The translations under genes and the position numbers were made by a program. The notes beneath the pieces were generated by a model that worked only from the letters and a program-made list of their open reading frames with translations, was not told the origin of the DNA and ran no database searches. Below are positions 1 to 12,178 of a stretch of 64,000 nucleotides of DNA, one piece after another. Origin of the DNA: Cryptomeria japonica (Eukaryota > Streptophyta > Pinopsida > Cupressales > Cupressaceae); assembly GCF_030272615.1 (NCBI RefSeq), contig NC_081410.1:188264119-188328118 (forward strand). Direction: 5' to 3'. Positions within the stretch are counted from its first letter, which is position 1. Every line of letters begins with the position of its first letter.

Positions 1-91
1 CCCGAGCTTTGTTTTCAAGTTTTTGTGCAACTTTTCATGTTTTTAAGCGCGTTTTTGAATTTTCAAATTTTTTGTGATTTTTTCAACATTA

Positions 92-410
92 GGTTAGCGC
101 CTTTGCAAAAAAAATTTAGTGCAAATGCATAGATTAGTGCATATGCTCTTTCTGTTAGCGCATATGCTAAGAATGTTAGTGCTTATGCATAGGATAGTGC
201 AAATATTTCGTTTGTTAGCGCTTTTTCTTATTAAGGTAGCGCTTTTGCATGAGTTTGCGCATATGCTTGTATATTTAGCGCACTTGTTCAAAAGGATAGC
301 GCATATGCACTAGTTTAGCACAAATGCCTTTAGATTTAGCACATTTGTTGTAGTTTAGCACAAATACTCAATAGGATAGCGCTTTTGCTCAAATTTGATG
401 TTTTTGATAA
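92..410 (+). repeat. Degenerate ~20-bp tandem repeat (TTAGCGCATATGC type)
   Basis: About fifteen degenerate copies of a unit near 20 bp, each built on TTAG(C/T)GC followed by an A/T-rich run and TGC, for example near 155, 175, 274 and 295. The array sits upstream of the antisense PMD gene of G1. A related array in the opposite orientation lies beside the G1 primer site at 14030-14345. Tat elements are known for hypervariable tandem repeats in their untranslated regions. Confidence 0.8.
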
Positions 411-419
411 GTGCAAAGG

Positions 420-835
420 CTAAAAATCACTTTGATGATTAGATTTAACATGTTTAATACGCATTGATGATGAAATAGGGACTTGATTAAGTGATTACGT
501 GCTTGATAGATTGATAGATAGCTTTGATTAGCTTGATTGGCTTGATTGATTGATAGATTGATTGAGTAGCTCTAAGAAACCGATTTAGTTTCTGATGTAA
601 GAGCTTAGCAGAGTTTTGAATGAACTCAGTGATTGATAGAAAACCATGATTGATAGGTTTTAAAATGATTTGATAGCGTAAGTTGCTTCAATTTGATTTG
701 ATAGATAGATAACATAGATTGCTTCAGTTTGATTTGATAGATAGATAGCATATATTGCTTCAGTTTGATTTGATAGATAGATAATGATTTGATGATTGAT
801 TTATCTTGATAAATAGGAGAAACTTGATGTTCTCC
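420..835. repeat. TTGAT/GATAGATA-rich low-complexity tract
   Basis: Repeats of GCTTGATTGATTGATAGAT type near 480-570 pass into three copies of a unit of about 50 bp (roughly 660-800), each with GATTTGATAGATAGAT and TTGCTTCA. No coding potential is visible. It lies between the 20-bp array and the PMD pseudogene, in what would be the 3' untranslated region of the G1 genomic RNA. Confidence 0.65.
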
Positions 836-837
836 AG

Positions 838-2960
838 TGTCGGGAGAAATTACCGGCAGTGCGTCATTTAGTTCCAAAGCTGACCTAGGTAGAGATTAGA
901 CATATAGATGTTTGTGGTTTACACCATTTGTTGTATATGCCTGAGATTATGCATAATAGAGGATTGTTGATGGTGTTAGCCGAGAGATGGCACAGTGAGC
1001 ATAACACTTTCCACCTACCTACGGGTGAGATTAGTGTTACTCTTGAGGATGTCTACAAGATTTTGCACATCCCACTGATTGGCGAGCTAGTGTAGTATGA
1101 TTTTCAGGATCGTGTGGGTATAGAGGCTTGCAGAGTCATGTTTGCTGATGAGAGCATTGGTAGAGGAGAGATCTAATGGGTAGATATGGTGATGTATTAC
1201 GAGGCTCTTCCCATTATTCTTGCTGGTTTGATTGGAGGATTTATATGTCCTGATAGGAGATCACGAGGTTTTTCCATTGGATGGGGGGAGGTTCTCCTAA
1301 GTATGATGCAGCATCATACTCGATATGATTGGGGTGTTTATATGTTGGCTCATTTATATCATGATCTTCATCAGGTAGTGTATGATGAGAGTGTGAGTTT
1401 GTCTACAGGATGCACTTTATTGTAGATTTGGTGCTGGGAGCATATTGCTATTACTCGGCCTATCCATCACAGAGTTCGTGGAGAGAGGCAGCCATATGTG
1501 TATTTTTATGCAGGTATTCTTACTCAGCATAAGCTAGGTAAGATGGAGTATTGGCGTTGGGTGCTTGATTCATTGGATAGCATTACTTGGAGACCATATG
1601 TTGATTGTGAGTCATGGATGGATGATGCATAGACCTTACCATTTATCATGTAGAGTAGATATCTCATTGGTCGAACTCCTTACATTATTGAGCAATAGTT
1701 GATTGGTTGCATTTTGAGATAGTTTGGTATCATCCAGTCTATGCCTACTGGTGTGATGATATATGCTCAGCGGTATAGAGATAGCTGAGATTGGAGACCT
1801 TCTTTGTCATTTGAGATTGCTCATGCAGAGTTTGTTGCTACTCCAAGAGTGGCTTATGATATGAGATTGCACATTCTTGATCCTAGGATTACTACAAATT
1901 ATGCTCAGTACATATAAGCACATCCATTTCCTCGCATTACTGATCCAGTAGATCCTCCTCCCAGCTCAGGAGATGAGGATGATGATTCAGATGATCTAGT
2001 TGTTAGGAGATGGAGATGGAGATGAGAGCTCAGAGATGCTCATGAGGCTGGGGAGGTGGAGATGAGGGTGGGGATGGAGGTGGTGGTGGTAAGAGACCTG
2101 GATGGAGGGGAGGTCGACTAAGAGTCCATGGAGGACCATTTGGACCGGCTGGTAGGATTGAGAGAGAACGCCTTATGGGTGGGAGATATGTTGGATAGAT
2201 TGGGGGGGAGCATGGTAGGATAGATATGAGATCACCAAGAGGGTTGCCATTGATAGGAGGTAGGGTGAGTGGATTGGATGGGGGTTGCAGAAGAGGTATT
2301 GATTTTGGTCAGATTCAGCCAGATCCTAGGGTTATTATAGTGTATGGTGGAAATGATGAGGATCCTGAGGATCATATTCCCTTGATTAGATGATGGGTTC
2401 GGAGAGTTACTCGGAATGAGATTCCAATAGTTGGACAGGTTGGTGGTGAGGAGGGGATTGGGGTTCATGCACCACAGTAGGATTTAGCAGAGCAGGATGC
2501 ACTAGAGCATGATATGCTAGAGAAGGATGCACCAAAGCATGATGTGTTAGGGCAGGATATAATTGACAGTCTGAGAGCACAAATTGAGCAGCTTCAAGTA
2601 TAGGTGCAGACTCTTATGACTAAGAAGGATAGAGCTATTAGGAGACAGTAGGATACTCAGGGCCTTCTTGATCACATTTAGCAGGTTGGATCAGGTACTC
2701 TCTCGGTTGACATTGTTAGAGCGTTATTTTGGGCTGGGAAGGAGACTCCCTACTGGCGATGACGATATCAGGAGGCAGTTACATAGAGCCAGAGAGCAGG
2801 TAGTTATCATACCACTGTGTTGATGGATACTAGTAGCGGTGGGGTCATGGGACCTCCTTAGAGGAATGGTGATCATGGGAGATAGGAATCTAGAGGATCT
2901 TCTCGCCCACAACCACAGAGATGGACAGAGTCAGGTGGTAGTGGTACAGGACAATCGTGA
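838..2960 (+). pseudogene. Antisense PMD (plant mobile domain) gene of G1, decayed
   Basis: Plus-strand gene lying opposite to gag-pol. Translation gives a recognisable plant mobile domain, the family of MAIN/MAIL1 and of transposon-borne copies. The start of the domain carries HSEHNTFHLPTGE and then SVTLEDVYKILHIPLIG, matching the G2 copy closely. A middle block (1186-1425) reads FICPDRRSRGFSIGWGE. The C-terminal part is rich in Gly, Arg, Asp and Glu, ending with a short heptad-like stretch (about 2560-2640) and a Gly/Ser tail near 2960. At least a dozen in-frame stops break it, many TAG at likely Trp or Gln positions. An AG preceded by pyrimidines (834-837) just before the domain could be a splice acceptor. 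The role in the element is unknown; PMD proteins in Arabidopsis act in silencing and meristem maintenance. Confidence 0.75.
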
Positions 2961-4709
2961 CTTGATTTGTATTTGATGAGGCATTTGTATTGTTTATCTG
3001 ATATCATTGTATACTTGGAATTTTATTATTTTGTGATGATCTATATGTAGACATGGACTCTATATGATGATGATGATTTATATGCATGTTATCTATTTGA
3101 TGATGATGCTTTATGTGCTTTGATTTTATGGATGGAGTGACTATATGGATAATGTTTCTTTATGCATGTTATTCTATGTGATGATGATATGGATGCAATG
3201 ATTATGAGCAGTATCTTAAATGATTCAAATGCAATGATCTATATGGAATGTTTTTGTATTTGTATATATGTAATGTTTATAATGATTATGAATCTAAGTG
3301 CAAAGATGCAACTAAATGATCGTTAATGGAATGATAATGCAAACTATAATGATGATACACTACATGATTAATGCAATGCACTTATTTGAATGCAAACTAA
3401 TTCAATTTTTGAAATGCAACTAAATGAAATGGATAATGTTTTAAAATGATTCTAAAATGAATGCACCTATAATGATTAAATGCAAGTTATTTTTGTTTGT
3501 CCAAGTATACTCAATATTTATTTATGACCGTTGATCTGTTAATGAAATGATATGCTTATAATGCAACTGACAATGAATGCATATAATGCAGACGAAAAAA
3601 ATGAGCTAATGAAATGATCTAACTAAAAATTGTACGGACATTCTTCATATGCTATCTTGTAACAGTGCTTTGATTTCATCATTGAGCTTTAAAATGTTGT
3701 AAGAAAATACAAGCAACTTGACATATTGATTCAAGATGACCTGAGTATTCCTTACATGGATTTTGATATAGAAAGTTAATACAAGCAACTTGATATAATG
3801 GATCAAGTTGACCTGAGTATTACTTGCAGAATAGACAAGGATTATCTCCTTTCATGCATGACTTGGAACATCCTCCTTGATCTTTTGTCGATCATATCCT
3901 GAGATAAGTACATACCGTATTAAGAGATAAACCACGGACAACAATCAAAGAAAATAATCATGCCCCATCATAGCTTCTCTAGTCATGGACATCCTTGAGT
4001 TGCATAGAGTAAATGATTAGCAATAAAATTAAGATATAAACACTAATTCTTGTATGTCATTCACATGTTCTTATGGTCATTAACTGATATAATTATCTTG
4101 ATGAATGATTTTTTAATAATCCTGTATTACTTGCTGATCGATTATTCATTTTCCTGAGTTTCACGATTCAGTTATTGATGAAATGCCTTGATTGTTGTTG
4201 CTTTGTTGCTTGTTATCTGTTTCAAAACCCTAGGTGTTTTTGGGTTTTCTAAGTTTTTTGAATGTTTTGGATTTTTCAAAGATTTAAAAGATCACCTTAG
4301 CAAAAGGAATTAGGATTTTTCCCCCAACGGAAACATAAATTTATTATGGATGTATCTATTGATCAAGATCCAAACCATGAAGGGATACAAATGCAGATTG
4401 ATTTATTCTAATAAGGTCCAAGACAGTGACTACAATAAATATGTCAAAGATTGATAACTATTGGTAAACTGCATATTTCTTGCTAAATGGTTCAGAGCAA
4501 TGGATGCGAAAGATGGAATGAATAAGCTAAAATATATGGAAGTGATAGATGTGGTAGGATGGAATAGATAGGTGTGCAAAGTGATCTCACAGATTGAGGA
4601 ACCTACTTCTTAGATAGCGTCTGTTTACCAGGTTTTCACCATCTAAATTTATTACATTTTTTTTGGATTTTATATGCTTTTTATTAAATTTTTTTTAGGA
4701 CTATATATC
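2961..4709. other. G1 non-coding tail between pol and PMD gene
   Basis: No gene is supported. 3040-3600 is dominated by ATGATGAT-type and TGCAAATGA-type low-complexity sequence. Around 3715-3830 a unit containing CAACTTGA followed by GACCTGAGTATT occurs twice. 3940-4010 resembles G2 at about 34763-34820 (AAAGAAAATA, ATGCCCC, then CTTCCTCGAG-like sequence), so part of the tail is conserved between the two Tat elements. Confidence 0.55.
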
Positions 4710-6054
4710 TCAAGAATATAATTTCTTGAGATGGATAGAATTGATTGGTTCATCAAACCAATCACCTTCAGGGGTAGATAGCTTGTATGCTCCTGATCCA
4801 TATGTTGCTACTATGACAAAAGGTCCTAGCCAATTCGGTTCAAAATTTCCCTTCTTTTCTCGGTCTTGCTGATTTCTTGGATTCTCCCTTAGAACTATAT
4901 CTCCAATTTGGAAAATACATGGCTTGACTCTGTTGTTATATCTTCTTTCCATTGTTTGTTGGTATACTTTCAAATGTTTTGTTGCATTTTGGCAACGTTC
5001 CTAAATCAGTTCTAGTTCCTGGAGTCAAGAGACTCGTTGTTCTTCTTCTAGTATAAGACCGTGAAAGGATACTCGTAGAGAAGGTATCTTTACTTCTATA
5101 GGTAATAAAGTTTTTGATCCATAGACCAAACAATATGGAGTTGCCCCTGTTGGAGTGCAGACGCTAGTTTAGTATGCCCAAAGAGTGGGATTTAGCTAAA
5201 TGTGCCTATCTTTTCCAGCTTCATTAGTTGTTTTCTTCAAGATTTTCAAGATAGTTTTGTTTGATGCCTCAGCTTGACCATTACCTTGTGGATAATATGG
5301 AGTAAAGAACCTATGTTGGATATGAAATTGTTCACATAGCTATTTCACATCTTGATTTTTGAATGGTCTTCCATTATCAATGATAATGGTCATAGGAACT
5401 CCATAGCGACAGATTATGTAATTCAAAATGAATGATGATATTTGTTTTCCTGTCACTATTGTTAGAGGCACTGCTTCAATCCACTTAGTGAAATATTCAG
5501 TAGCAATCGGAATGAACTTATGTCCACTAGAAGATGAGGGATTGATCTTTCCTACCAAATCAAGGCCCCACTGTGAAAATGGCCATGATCCTGTCATAGG
5601 ATATAACTCTTGTGCTGGCACATGAATGAGATTTCCATGGATCTGACATTGTTTGCATTTTCTAGCATATGTGAATGAATCTCTTTCCATAGTAGGCCAA
5701 AAGTAACCCATACAAAGAAGTTTCTTAGCCAATGTTAAACCACTTGAGTGTGTACCACAAATACCCGCATGAATGTCATTAAGAACTCTCTCAGATTCAT
5801 CTTTTTCAAGACATCTCAACAAAGTACCATCTAGACCACGCCTATATAGGATATCAGAAATTAGAGTATAGTGAGAGGACTGACGGATAAAGTTTCTTCT
5901 CTGATTACGAGATAATTCAAGAGGAAGGATATAATCTTTCAAATATTGGTAGGTTTGACCGTATAAGGATTGACAGGTTCTTGATATATGGCAAATTTGA
6001 TAGGTATGATGGGATTGGATGGTAGGGGTTAAGATATCTTCCATGAGAAATTCA
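4710..6054 (-). pseudogene. G1 integrase
   Basis: Integrase domain of the gypsy Pol, which inserts cDNA into the chromosome. 5340-6044 is one open stretch with the N-terminal zinc-binding region (ending in CKQCQIH) and the core. The catalytic Asp residues are visible in WGLDLVG and IIIDNGRPF, and the Glu in [14 protein letters not shown] just downstream, so the DDE triad is intact. The C-terminal part (4710-4973) holds GDIVLRENPRN and NWLGPFVIV, typical of gypsy integrase tails. Stops and a frameshift between 4970 and 5340 break the frame. It is the last Pol domain, as in Ty3/gypsy elements. Confidence 0.88.
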
Positions 6055-6456
6055 TAACCCTATTGATTCTCCTTATTTTGCAAGAGAGATGCTATTGTAG
6101 CCATTGCATCTGCTAGCTTATTCTCATTTCTGGGAATCTAGGTGAATGTGATTTCTTTAAAGTGTTCTTTAAATTCCTCCACCAGCTATTTGTATGGCAT
6201 AAGCTTATCATCCTTTGTTTGATATTCATCATTTACTTGATTAATGATAAGTTGTGAATCACCATAGACATGTAGTTCTTTGACATTCCATTCAATAGTC
6301 ATTTTAAGCCCTATAGCTAATGCTTCATACTCTGTAGTGTTATTGGTGCATGGAAATCGTAGTCTATACGATTTCAGAATTGTGTCCTTGAGGTGTGATG
6401 AAAAAGATTCCTGCGCCTAATCCATATTGGGTATAAGAACCATCAAAGTACAATTC
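6055..6456 (-). pseudogene. G1 second (archaeal-type) RNase H
   Basis: Between the RT-linked RNase H and integrase lies a second RNase H. The Asp in YFDGSYTQ, the Glu in TEYEALAIG and the Asp in VYGDSQLIINQ give the D-E-D catalytic set. The frame is broken several times, so no single ORF covers it. This extra domain is the hallmark of dual-RNase H Tat elements and probably completes removal of RNA from the hybrid. The equivalent in G2 is at 36574-37240. Confidence 0.8.
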
Positions 6457-7937
6457 CTAAAATTTTGTACTTACTGTCAAGATATCTGCATCAAGAAATT
6501 TGATGTGCAAAGGAATGTCATTTTGTAAAGGTGCATCAGCCAATTGATCAGTGATGACTTGTCCCTTGATGGATTTTTGATCAACATATTCTATGTCAAA
6601 TTCACTCAGTATCATAACCCATTTGGCTAGTCTCCCTATCAATGTTGACTTGCTCAACAAATATTTGAGAGGATCTATCTTTTCTATTAGCTTTACAAAA
6701 TGAATCAACATATAATGTCGTAGCTTCTGAGTTGCAAATACAATTGCTAGACATATCTTTTCAATTGAGGAATAATTTAATTTGTAGCCAACAAGCATTC
6801 TACTAATATAGTAAACTGCTCTTTCTTTTCCTTCATCATCATGTTGAGCTAGGAGAGCGCCTAATGATACACTTGTTGCGGAGATATAGAGTAACAATGG
6901 TTTTCCTTTGTTTGGTGATATCAGTACTGGAGGACTCATAAGATATTCTTTTATTTGCAAGAAAGCTTCTTCACATTTTAGATCCCATTTGAATGGAACA
7001 TTTTTATGTAGAAGATGGGTAAATGGAAGACATCTATCGGCCAACTGAGAAACAAATCTCCTGATTGATTGCAACCTTCCTTGTAAAGATTGCAATTGAC
7101 TTATGTTCTTGGGTGACTCCATCTCCATGATAGCTTTGACTTTTTCAGGATCTACTTCAATGCCACAAGCTGATATAATGGACCCAAGGAGCTTTCCAGA
7201 GGTTATTGACACCTTTCCATCCTATCAAAAATATTGCTTAAAATGTTTAAATGTTCTTTTCTTGTGTGAGATTTTGCAAGTATGTCATCAACATAATCTT
7301 CCATAAATGTGTGCATCATATCATGGAAAATTATCATCATAGCCCTTTGATAAGTTGCTCCTGCATTCTTGAGCCCAAATGGCATAACATTCCAATAATA
7401 TGTTCCCCATGCACACGTGAAAGTTGTTTTCTCTTGATCTTCAGGTGCTATTCTTATTTGATTATATCCTAAGAAGCCATCCATTAATGAAAACATCTCA
7501 TGTCCTGCTGATAAGTCCACTATGATATCAATGTTTAGTAGCAGGAAATCATCTTTTGGACATGCTTTATTCAGGTCTCTGAAATCTGTACAGACTCTTA
7601 TGCTCTTATCTACTTTTGATACTGGTACAATACTTGAAACCCATTCTGGATAAGCAATTGGTCTTATGAAACCCACTTCTAATAGTTTCTTCAGCTCGGT
7701 GTTTACAAGAAGAGCAATGTGCGGATGCATCTTTCTTAGCTTCTTCTTAACGGGTTTTTCTTTTAAATCCACATTAAGATGATGCATGATAAGATTAGGA
7801 TTAAGTCCTAGCATGTCGGCATAAGACCAAGAAAAATTTATTTGTCTTTTCTTAAAGAATTCCATGTATTCTTTCCTCTCTTTTTTCTGATAATGAGGCA
7901 GCAAAATGAAGTATTTTAGGATCCTTTGATGTATCAA
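6457..7937 (-). pseudogene. G1 reverse transcriptase and first RNase H
   Basis: RT converts genomic RNA to cDNA in the particle. 7203-7937 contains KVDKSIRVCTDFRDLNKACP, then the palm with MPFGLKNAGATYQ and the catalytic YVDD. 6457-7212 contains the connection and the first RNase H (YISATSVSLGALLAQHDDEG). At about 7200-7212 roughly 13 codons are missing compared with G2, with a frame change, so the thumb is disrupted. The Asp expected in YISATD is Ser here, so this RNase H has probably lost activity, as known for Tat elements where the second RNase H takes over. Confidence 0.9.
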
Positions 7938-9579
7938 TGTTTATTGCTTCTGTTAGTTCTATCAGGATAGTAGATCTCTCTTGAAAATATGTAGGAAGAA
8001 TGTCAAAATTTCCATCTTCTAGCGCCTCAAGGAAGTTTTCACCATCAGATATGTCCTTTGTTTTCTCTTTTGATTGATCTAATGTTGTCATAAAATGGTT
8101 TTCAACAATAGGTCTCTTTCCTTGTGTTATTTTGCTTTTGCGATTGAAAAGTTTGGCATTCTCCTGACTATGAGAAACATCACTTGATTCCGCAATGGAA
8201 GATATCTTAGTTGGGATGGGTTCAACAACGTTAAGGTACATGGCTAAGTCATGATCATTGGAAAAGACATTCAGTTCGGGGTTGTCTAAATTATCCCAAT
8301 CAATTAATTCAGGATGAAGAAGGGGTAAATCGTAATCACTGTCATCATTAGGTGTTTCAATGTTCATGACATAATGATCATAGCTTGGCATAGAATAGGT
8401 ACTGTCATAAATTAAATGTTTTTGAGAATTGTCTTTCCCAAGTGTCTCTGAATTAGTCTTAACAAAATTAATATTAGCATTGTATAGTTCACACTCAAGT
8501 GGTTCTTCAACTGACGTTTGTCCCTTAAATGAATGGATTATGTCCACACGTGCATCTTTAACACTACAAATTCCTTCTTGATTGACCTCATTTTCATTTA
8601 GAAGTTGACATATTTGTGCACATGATAAAGAGGATTCTTTTGCTAGATTTTGTCTTCTTTCAAATTCAACTCCTTCTGAACTAATAGTCAATCCAACTTG
8701 ACTATCTCTTAATTCTTCTATGGTTCTTCCATATCTGATATTTGTTTGCGCTTCTTGTGGCATTACTTCTCTGTCTTTGTCATTCCCTTTTCTTTTTGCA
8801 TATGCCTCTTTTCTCTGAATTCTGAGGTTCTCTTGTCTTCTTTCTAACTTCATCTTTTGTTCTGGAATAGAATAGTCTTCTTTTGTGATAGCTGCTTGAT
8901 CTTCATTGTTTTTCTTACTTGATGTAGTAGATAAGACATATGGACCCCATTCATATTCATTGGAATCTATCTCTGATTCTTGATCTAAGATTACTCCACT
9001 ATACCATACTGGAATGTCATATGGTGCAAAAAGTTCTTTGATTTTTGCCATCTCTATTTTTACTGCTTCTGGAATATCTTGTTCAGATTTTGCCTTTGTT
9101 TTTATTTTTAGAACTTGTTGACAAGATTTTTCTTCACCTTTTATGATAATCTCCTCTTCTTTCTTTTCATGTTCTTCTTTCTCTTTTTGTTTATTGGTTA
9201 CTGTTTTGGCTGCTTGATGTAGCTTTTCTTGCCAATTTTCTTCTCTAGAAACCAATTTCTTTCTCCACTTTTGTTGTTGATGATTATGTTGCTTTTGATT
9301 AGACTTTAGATATCCCAGCCCGGATTTATATTTTGTGGATTGTGAGTGCGAACAAATAGGTTTTGAAATACCTTAATGTTCCCTACCAATTGGTCCTTTC
9401 CCTTCATATCCCATCTTTTGCATGATTTCATATCCTTTGCCATATTGTTTTATGGGAATATTGACTTCTGTTGTTGTTGCTATAGTTTTGTCTTCATCCT
9501 TGTACAACCAACCAAGAATGTCTATGTCTTCATTTTCTTCTTCAAGAGTTCTAGCACTAACAAATGTTCCTTTAAACAT
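7938..9579 (-). pseudogene. G1 protease-RT linker with G-patch motif
   Basis: A long charged, Lys/Glu-rich linker (7852-9255, about 467 codons, overlapping the RT frame) separates protease from RT. Its N-terminal part (9373-9579) carries GYEIMQKMGYEGKGPIGR, a good G-patch match (glycine-rich motif of RNA-binding proteins, also found after protease in some retroelements). GLGY follows just after the stop. In-frame stops at 9586 and 9373 and a frameshift near 7852-7937 break continuity. The same arrangement occurs in G2. The linker has no other domain that I recognise and includes acidic stretches around 8200-8350. Confidence 0.7.
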
Positions 9580-9585
9580 ATGTTT

Positions 9586-10250
9586 TTATCTTTCTGATGG
9601 CTTTGATTGAATATCTGTAGGCTTACCATATGACTTAGGGGAAAGTGGAAAATTATGCAAAGAATATTTTCCCATTCCTTCATCATTTAACTTGAGTTTT
9701 TCTTCAAAAAATTCCCATAACTTTTCTTGAATTTCTTTGGTAGGATATATTGATTCTCTGTTATGTGGAACTCTTGTATCTTGTGTTGGCTTCAAATTAT
9801 TAAAATATTGACTGGAATCTGTAATTATAGTTATGTCTTTTCCTTCATGAGGAAATTTCACACATTGATGATAAGTAGAAGGAACTACTTGCATCTTGTG
9901 AATCCATGGTCTTCCTAGAAGAATGTTGTAAGAGAGGTTCAAATCTAAAACTTGACACAATGTATCCCTTTCCACAAGTCCTATCCTTATTGGTAGCACA
10001 ACAGTTCCTTTAGAAGAACGTTTTGCTTCATCATAAGCCTTGATGGTTATTTTCTTTTTCAGGTCTACTACATTCTCTGAATATCCCAAAGCTTTTATCA
10101 AACTTAATGCACAAATGTTTAAGTCAGCTCCTCCATCTATGACCACACGTTTGACATGAGTTTTATTAATGGAGACTTCAACATGTAAGGGAGCATTGTG
10201 AGGATGTTGTAAGGATGAGTCATCATTTTTAGAAAAGGATAAGCAATGAG
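9586..10250 (-). pseudogene. G1 aspartic protease
   Basis: Protease domain fused after Gag in the frame that begins at 11250. The active-site strand reads VVIDGGADLNICAL, with D-G-G instead of the usual D-T/S-G. The C-terminal flap region reads NILLGRPWIHKM, with the ILGRP-type motif of retropepsins. It would cut the Gag-Pol polyprotein. The frame ends with TAA at 9586-9588; the next G-patch region continues in the same frame, so this stop is probably decay and not a natural gag-pol boundary. The G2 homologue reads through here. Confidence 0.8.
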
Positions 10251-12178
10251 GAGCTATAAGGTGTCCTACCATGTTTTGGAACTGATCTACATCCAAATCT
10301 TTTGAAACTATTGTTTCCACTAAGGCTTTCTCCAAAAATTCCTTCTGCATAGGTGAAACCTTGAGAAGTTCCAGAATTGATATTTGAGCAAGTATTCTTT
10401 GTAATTTCTCTACTAAATTGTATTGTTGTGATGTGGATTTTGAATCTTTTGCTATACCTGGAAAGGTAACCTTTTCTTTGCTTCTCGTGGTAACATTGAT
10501 TGGTTCTGAAGATGGATTTTTGTTAACTATGATCACATTTACTACATCATCATATGTATATGTGTAATTCACTTTGGCTTTTCCTTTGTCATCTTTTAAT
10601 TGGGATGATTCACCCTTGTCATAATTCGGAAGTGGAGTTTTGAAAGCCAAGTGTGATTCATTTGTCTTATGGCTATCCACTGTGATGGTTCCATTATCGA
10701 TTAGATCTTGGATAAGGTGTTTCAATCTCTGACAATCATTTGTTAGGTGTCCTTTATTCCAATGATAATTGCAAAAATGATTTTCATTCCACCAATTGGG
10801 CTTGACTGGTGGTTCATAACTTCTTGCTTCTGGTAAAACAATCAATTTGTTGGCAAGCAAAGTTTTTAGGGCTGATTCCAAGGATTCTCCAATGTTTGTG
10901 AATTTTCTCCAAGGATTGGAGAAAAAGGACTTGGCTTTATTGTTTCCTGGATTTTTATTGCTTGGGATTTGACTTGATAGATTAAAAACTGGTTGTTGTT
11001 GTTTTGTAGTACTATTATCGTCATTCCCTTCATTGCTGACATTCCTATTCTTTGACCAAAACTTGGGTTTGTCATTGTTGTTGTTGTTGTTGTTGTTGTA
11101 TGAATTATTGTAAAGTTTTAGTTCTCCTTTCTTTACCAATGCGTTCTCTATTTTTAGGACATTCTCGATCATTTTGGCAAAAGAGGGAGGACATTGCATC
11201 CTTAATCGATAACTCATTTCACTAATAAGATTATCAATGAATATGTCCATTTTTTCTTGATCAGGTACATCTCAGGGATACCTATTAAACATGCATTTCC
11301 ATCATTGTAAGAAAATCATAAAGGATTCACCATTCTTTTGTTTAACATTGCAAAGATCCAGCATTGTTATTTCATTCCTTATATTGTAGGAGTATTGTGA
11401 AATAAACCTATTCACAAGTTCTTCAAAGGATTTGATTCCGGATGGTAATCTTGAAAACCACTCCACTGATTGTCCATTTAAACTCCTAGGAAAGAGATGC
11501 ATAAGGTAAGTTTCATCATGAGCAAATTCCATGCTCATAGTACAAAACTCCCTAATGTGATCTTGAGGGTCAGATTTTCCATCGTATTTGTCATATTTAG
11601 GAATCTCGCAATGTTGTGGAAATGGTATCATATTTAGATTTTTATCGAACAGATATGGGCATATATCTTCTAGTGAATACTTCTTGGATCTTGTCCCATT
11701 TTGCATGTCTTGCATCTATTGTTGTAGAGTTTGTATTTGTTGAGTAAGATTTGACAATGTATTATCCACATAGTTTCTCCTTGTTTCTTTGTGAGTTCTC
11801 TTATCACTATGCTCTTTTCTTGTGTCATCCTTTTCTTTCCTTGTTTCTTCATTTGTTCACGTCCTTGTTATTTGGATCATCTATGTTTTGGGTGTTACTT
11901 GCCCCTGCATCTTGTTTCAAGCTTTCTATGTTAAATTCTTGTGGTAGTTTATCTCCATATTTTGCCAACATCAAGAGATATTTTTCTTTTTGTTTTGCTA
12001 ACAATTTTTCCATTAGCCTATCAAATTTGAAATCTTGCTCAAGGTCTCTAATGGTGCTATTGACTGCTTCTTCATCAACAACAGTAAATCCAAAAGTGTG
12101 GAATACAGGAGTATCTTCTTAATCCATTTGTTGTTGTTTTCTAAGTTGTTCATGTTGGGCTCTAGTCCAAACTGGCAT
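10251..12178 (-). pseudogene. G1 Gag
   Basis: Capsid and nucleocapsid protein. The likely start is the ATG at 12178 (MPVWTRAQ), parallel to MPIQTRSS of G2. The capsid core in 11302-11715 has PKYDKYDGKSDPQDHIREF and VEWFSRLPSGIKSFEEL, the retrotransposon gag fold. The zinc knuckle is of the Cys-His-His-Cys kind: CNYHWNKGHLTNDC, as in other Tat Gags. Two TGA stops at 11250-11300 lie where G2 has Arg codons (CGA changed to TGA), and another stop follows about 18 codons after the start. A poly-Asn run is encoded by a (TTG)n microsatellite at about 11074-11099. Confidence 0.85.

Noticed and set aside
119-313. Plus-strand ORF of 64 codons rich in Met, Leu and His
   Set aside because: It is the translation of the 20-bp repeat array and has no independent support.
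92-410. CRISPR-like array
   Set aside because: Units are degenerate, about 20 bp long and without distinct spacers. It is a tandem repeat in a plant retrotransposon.
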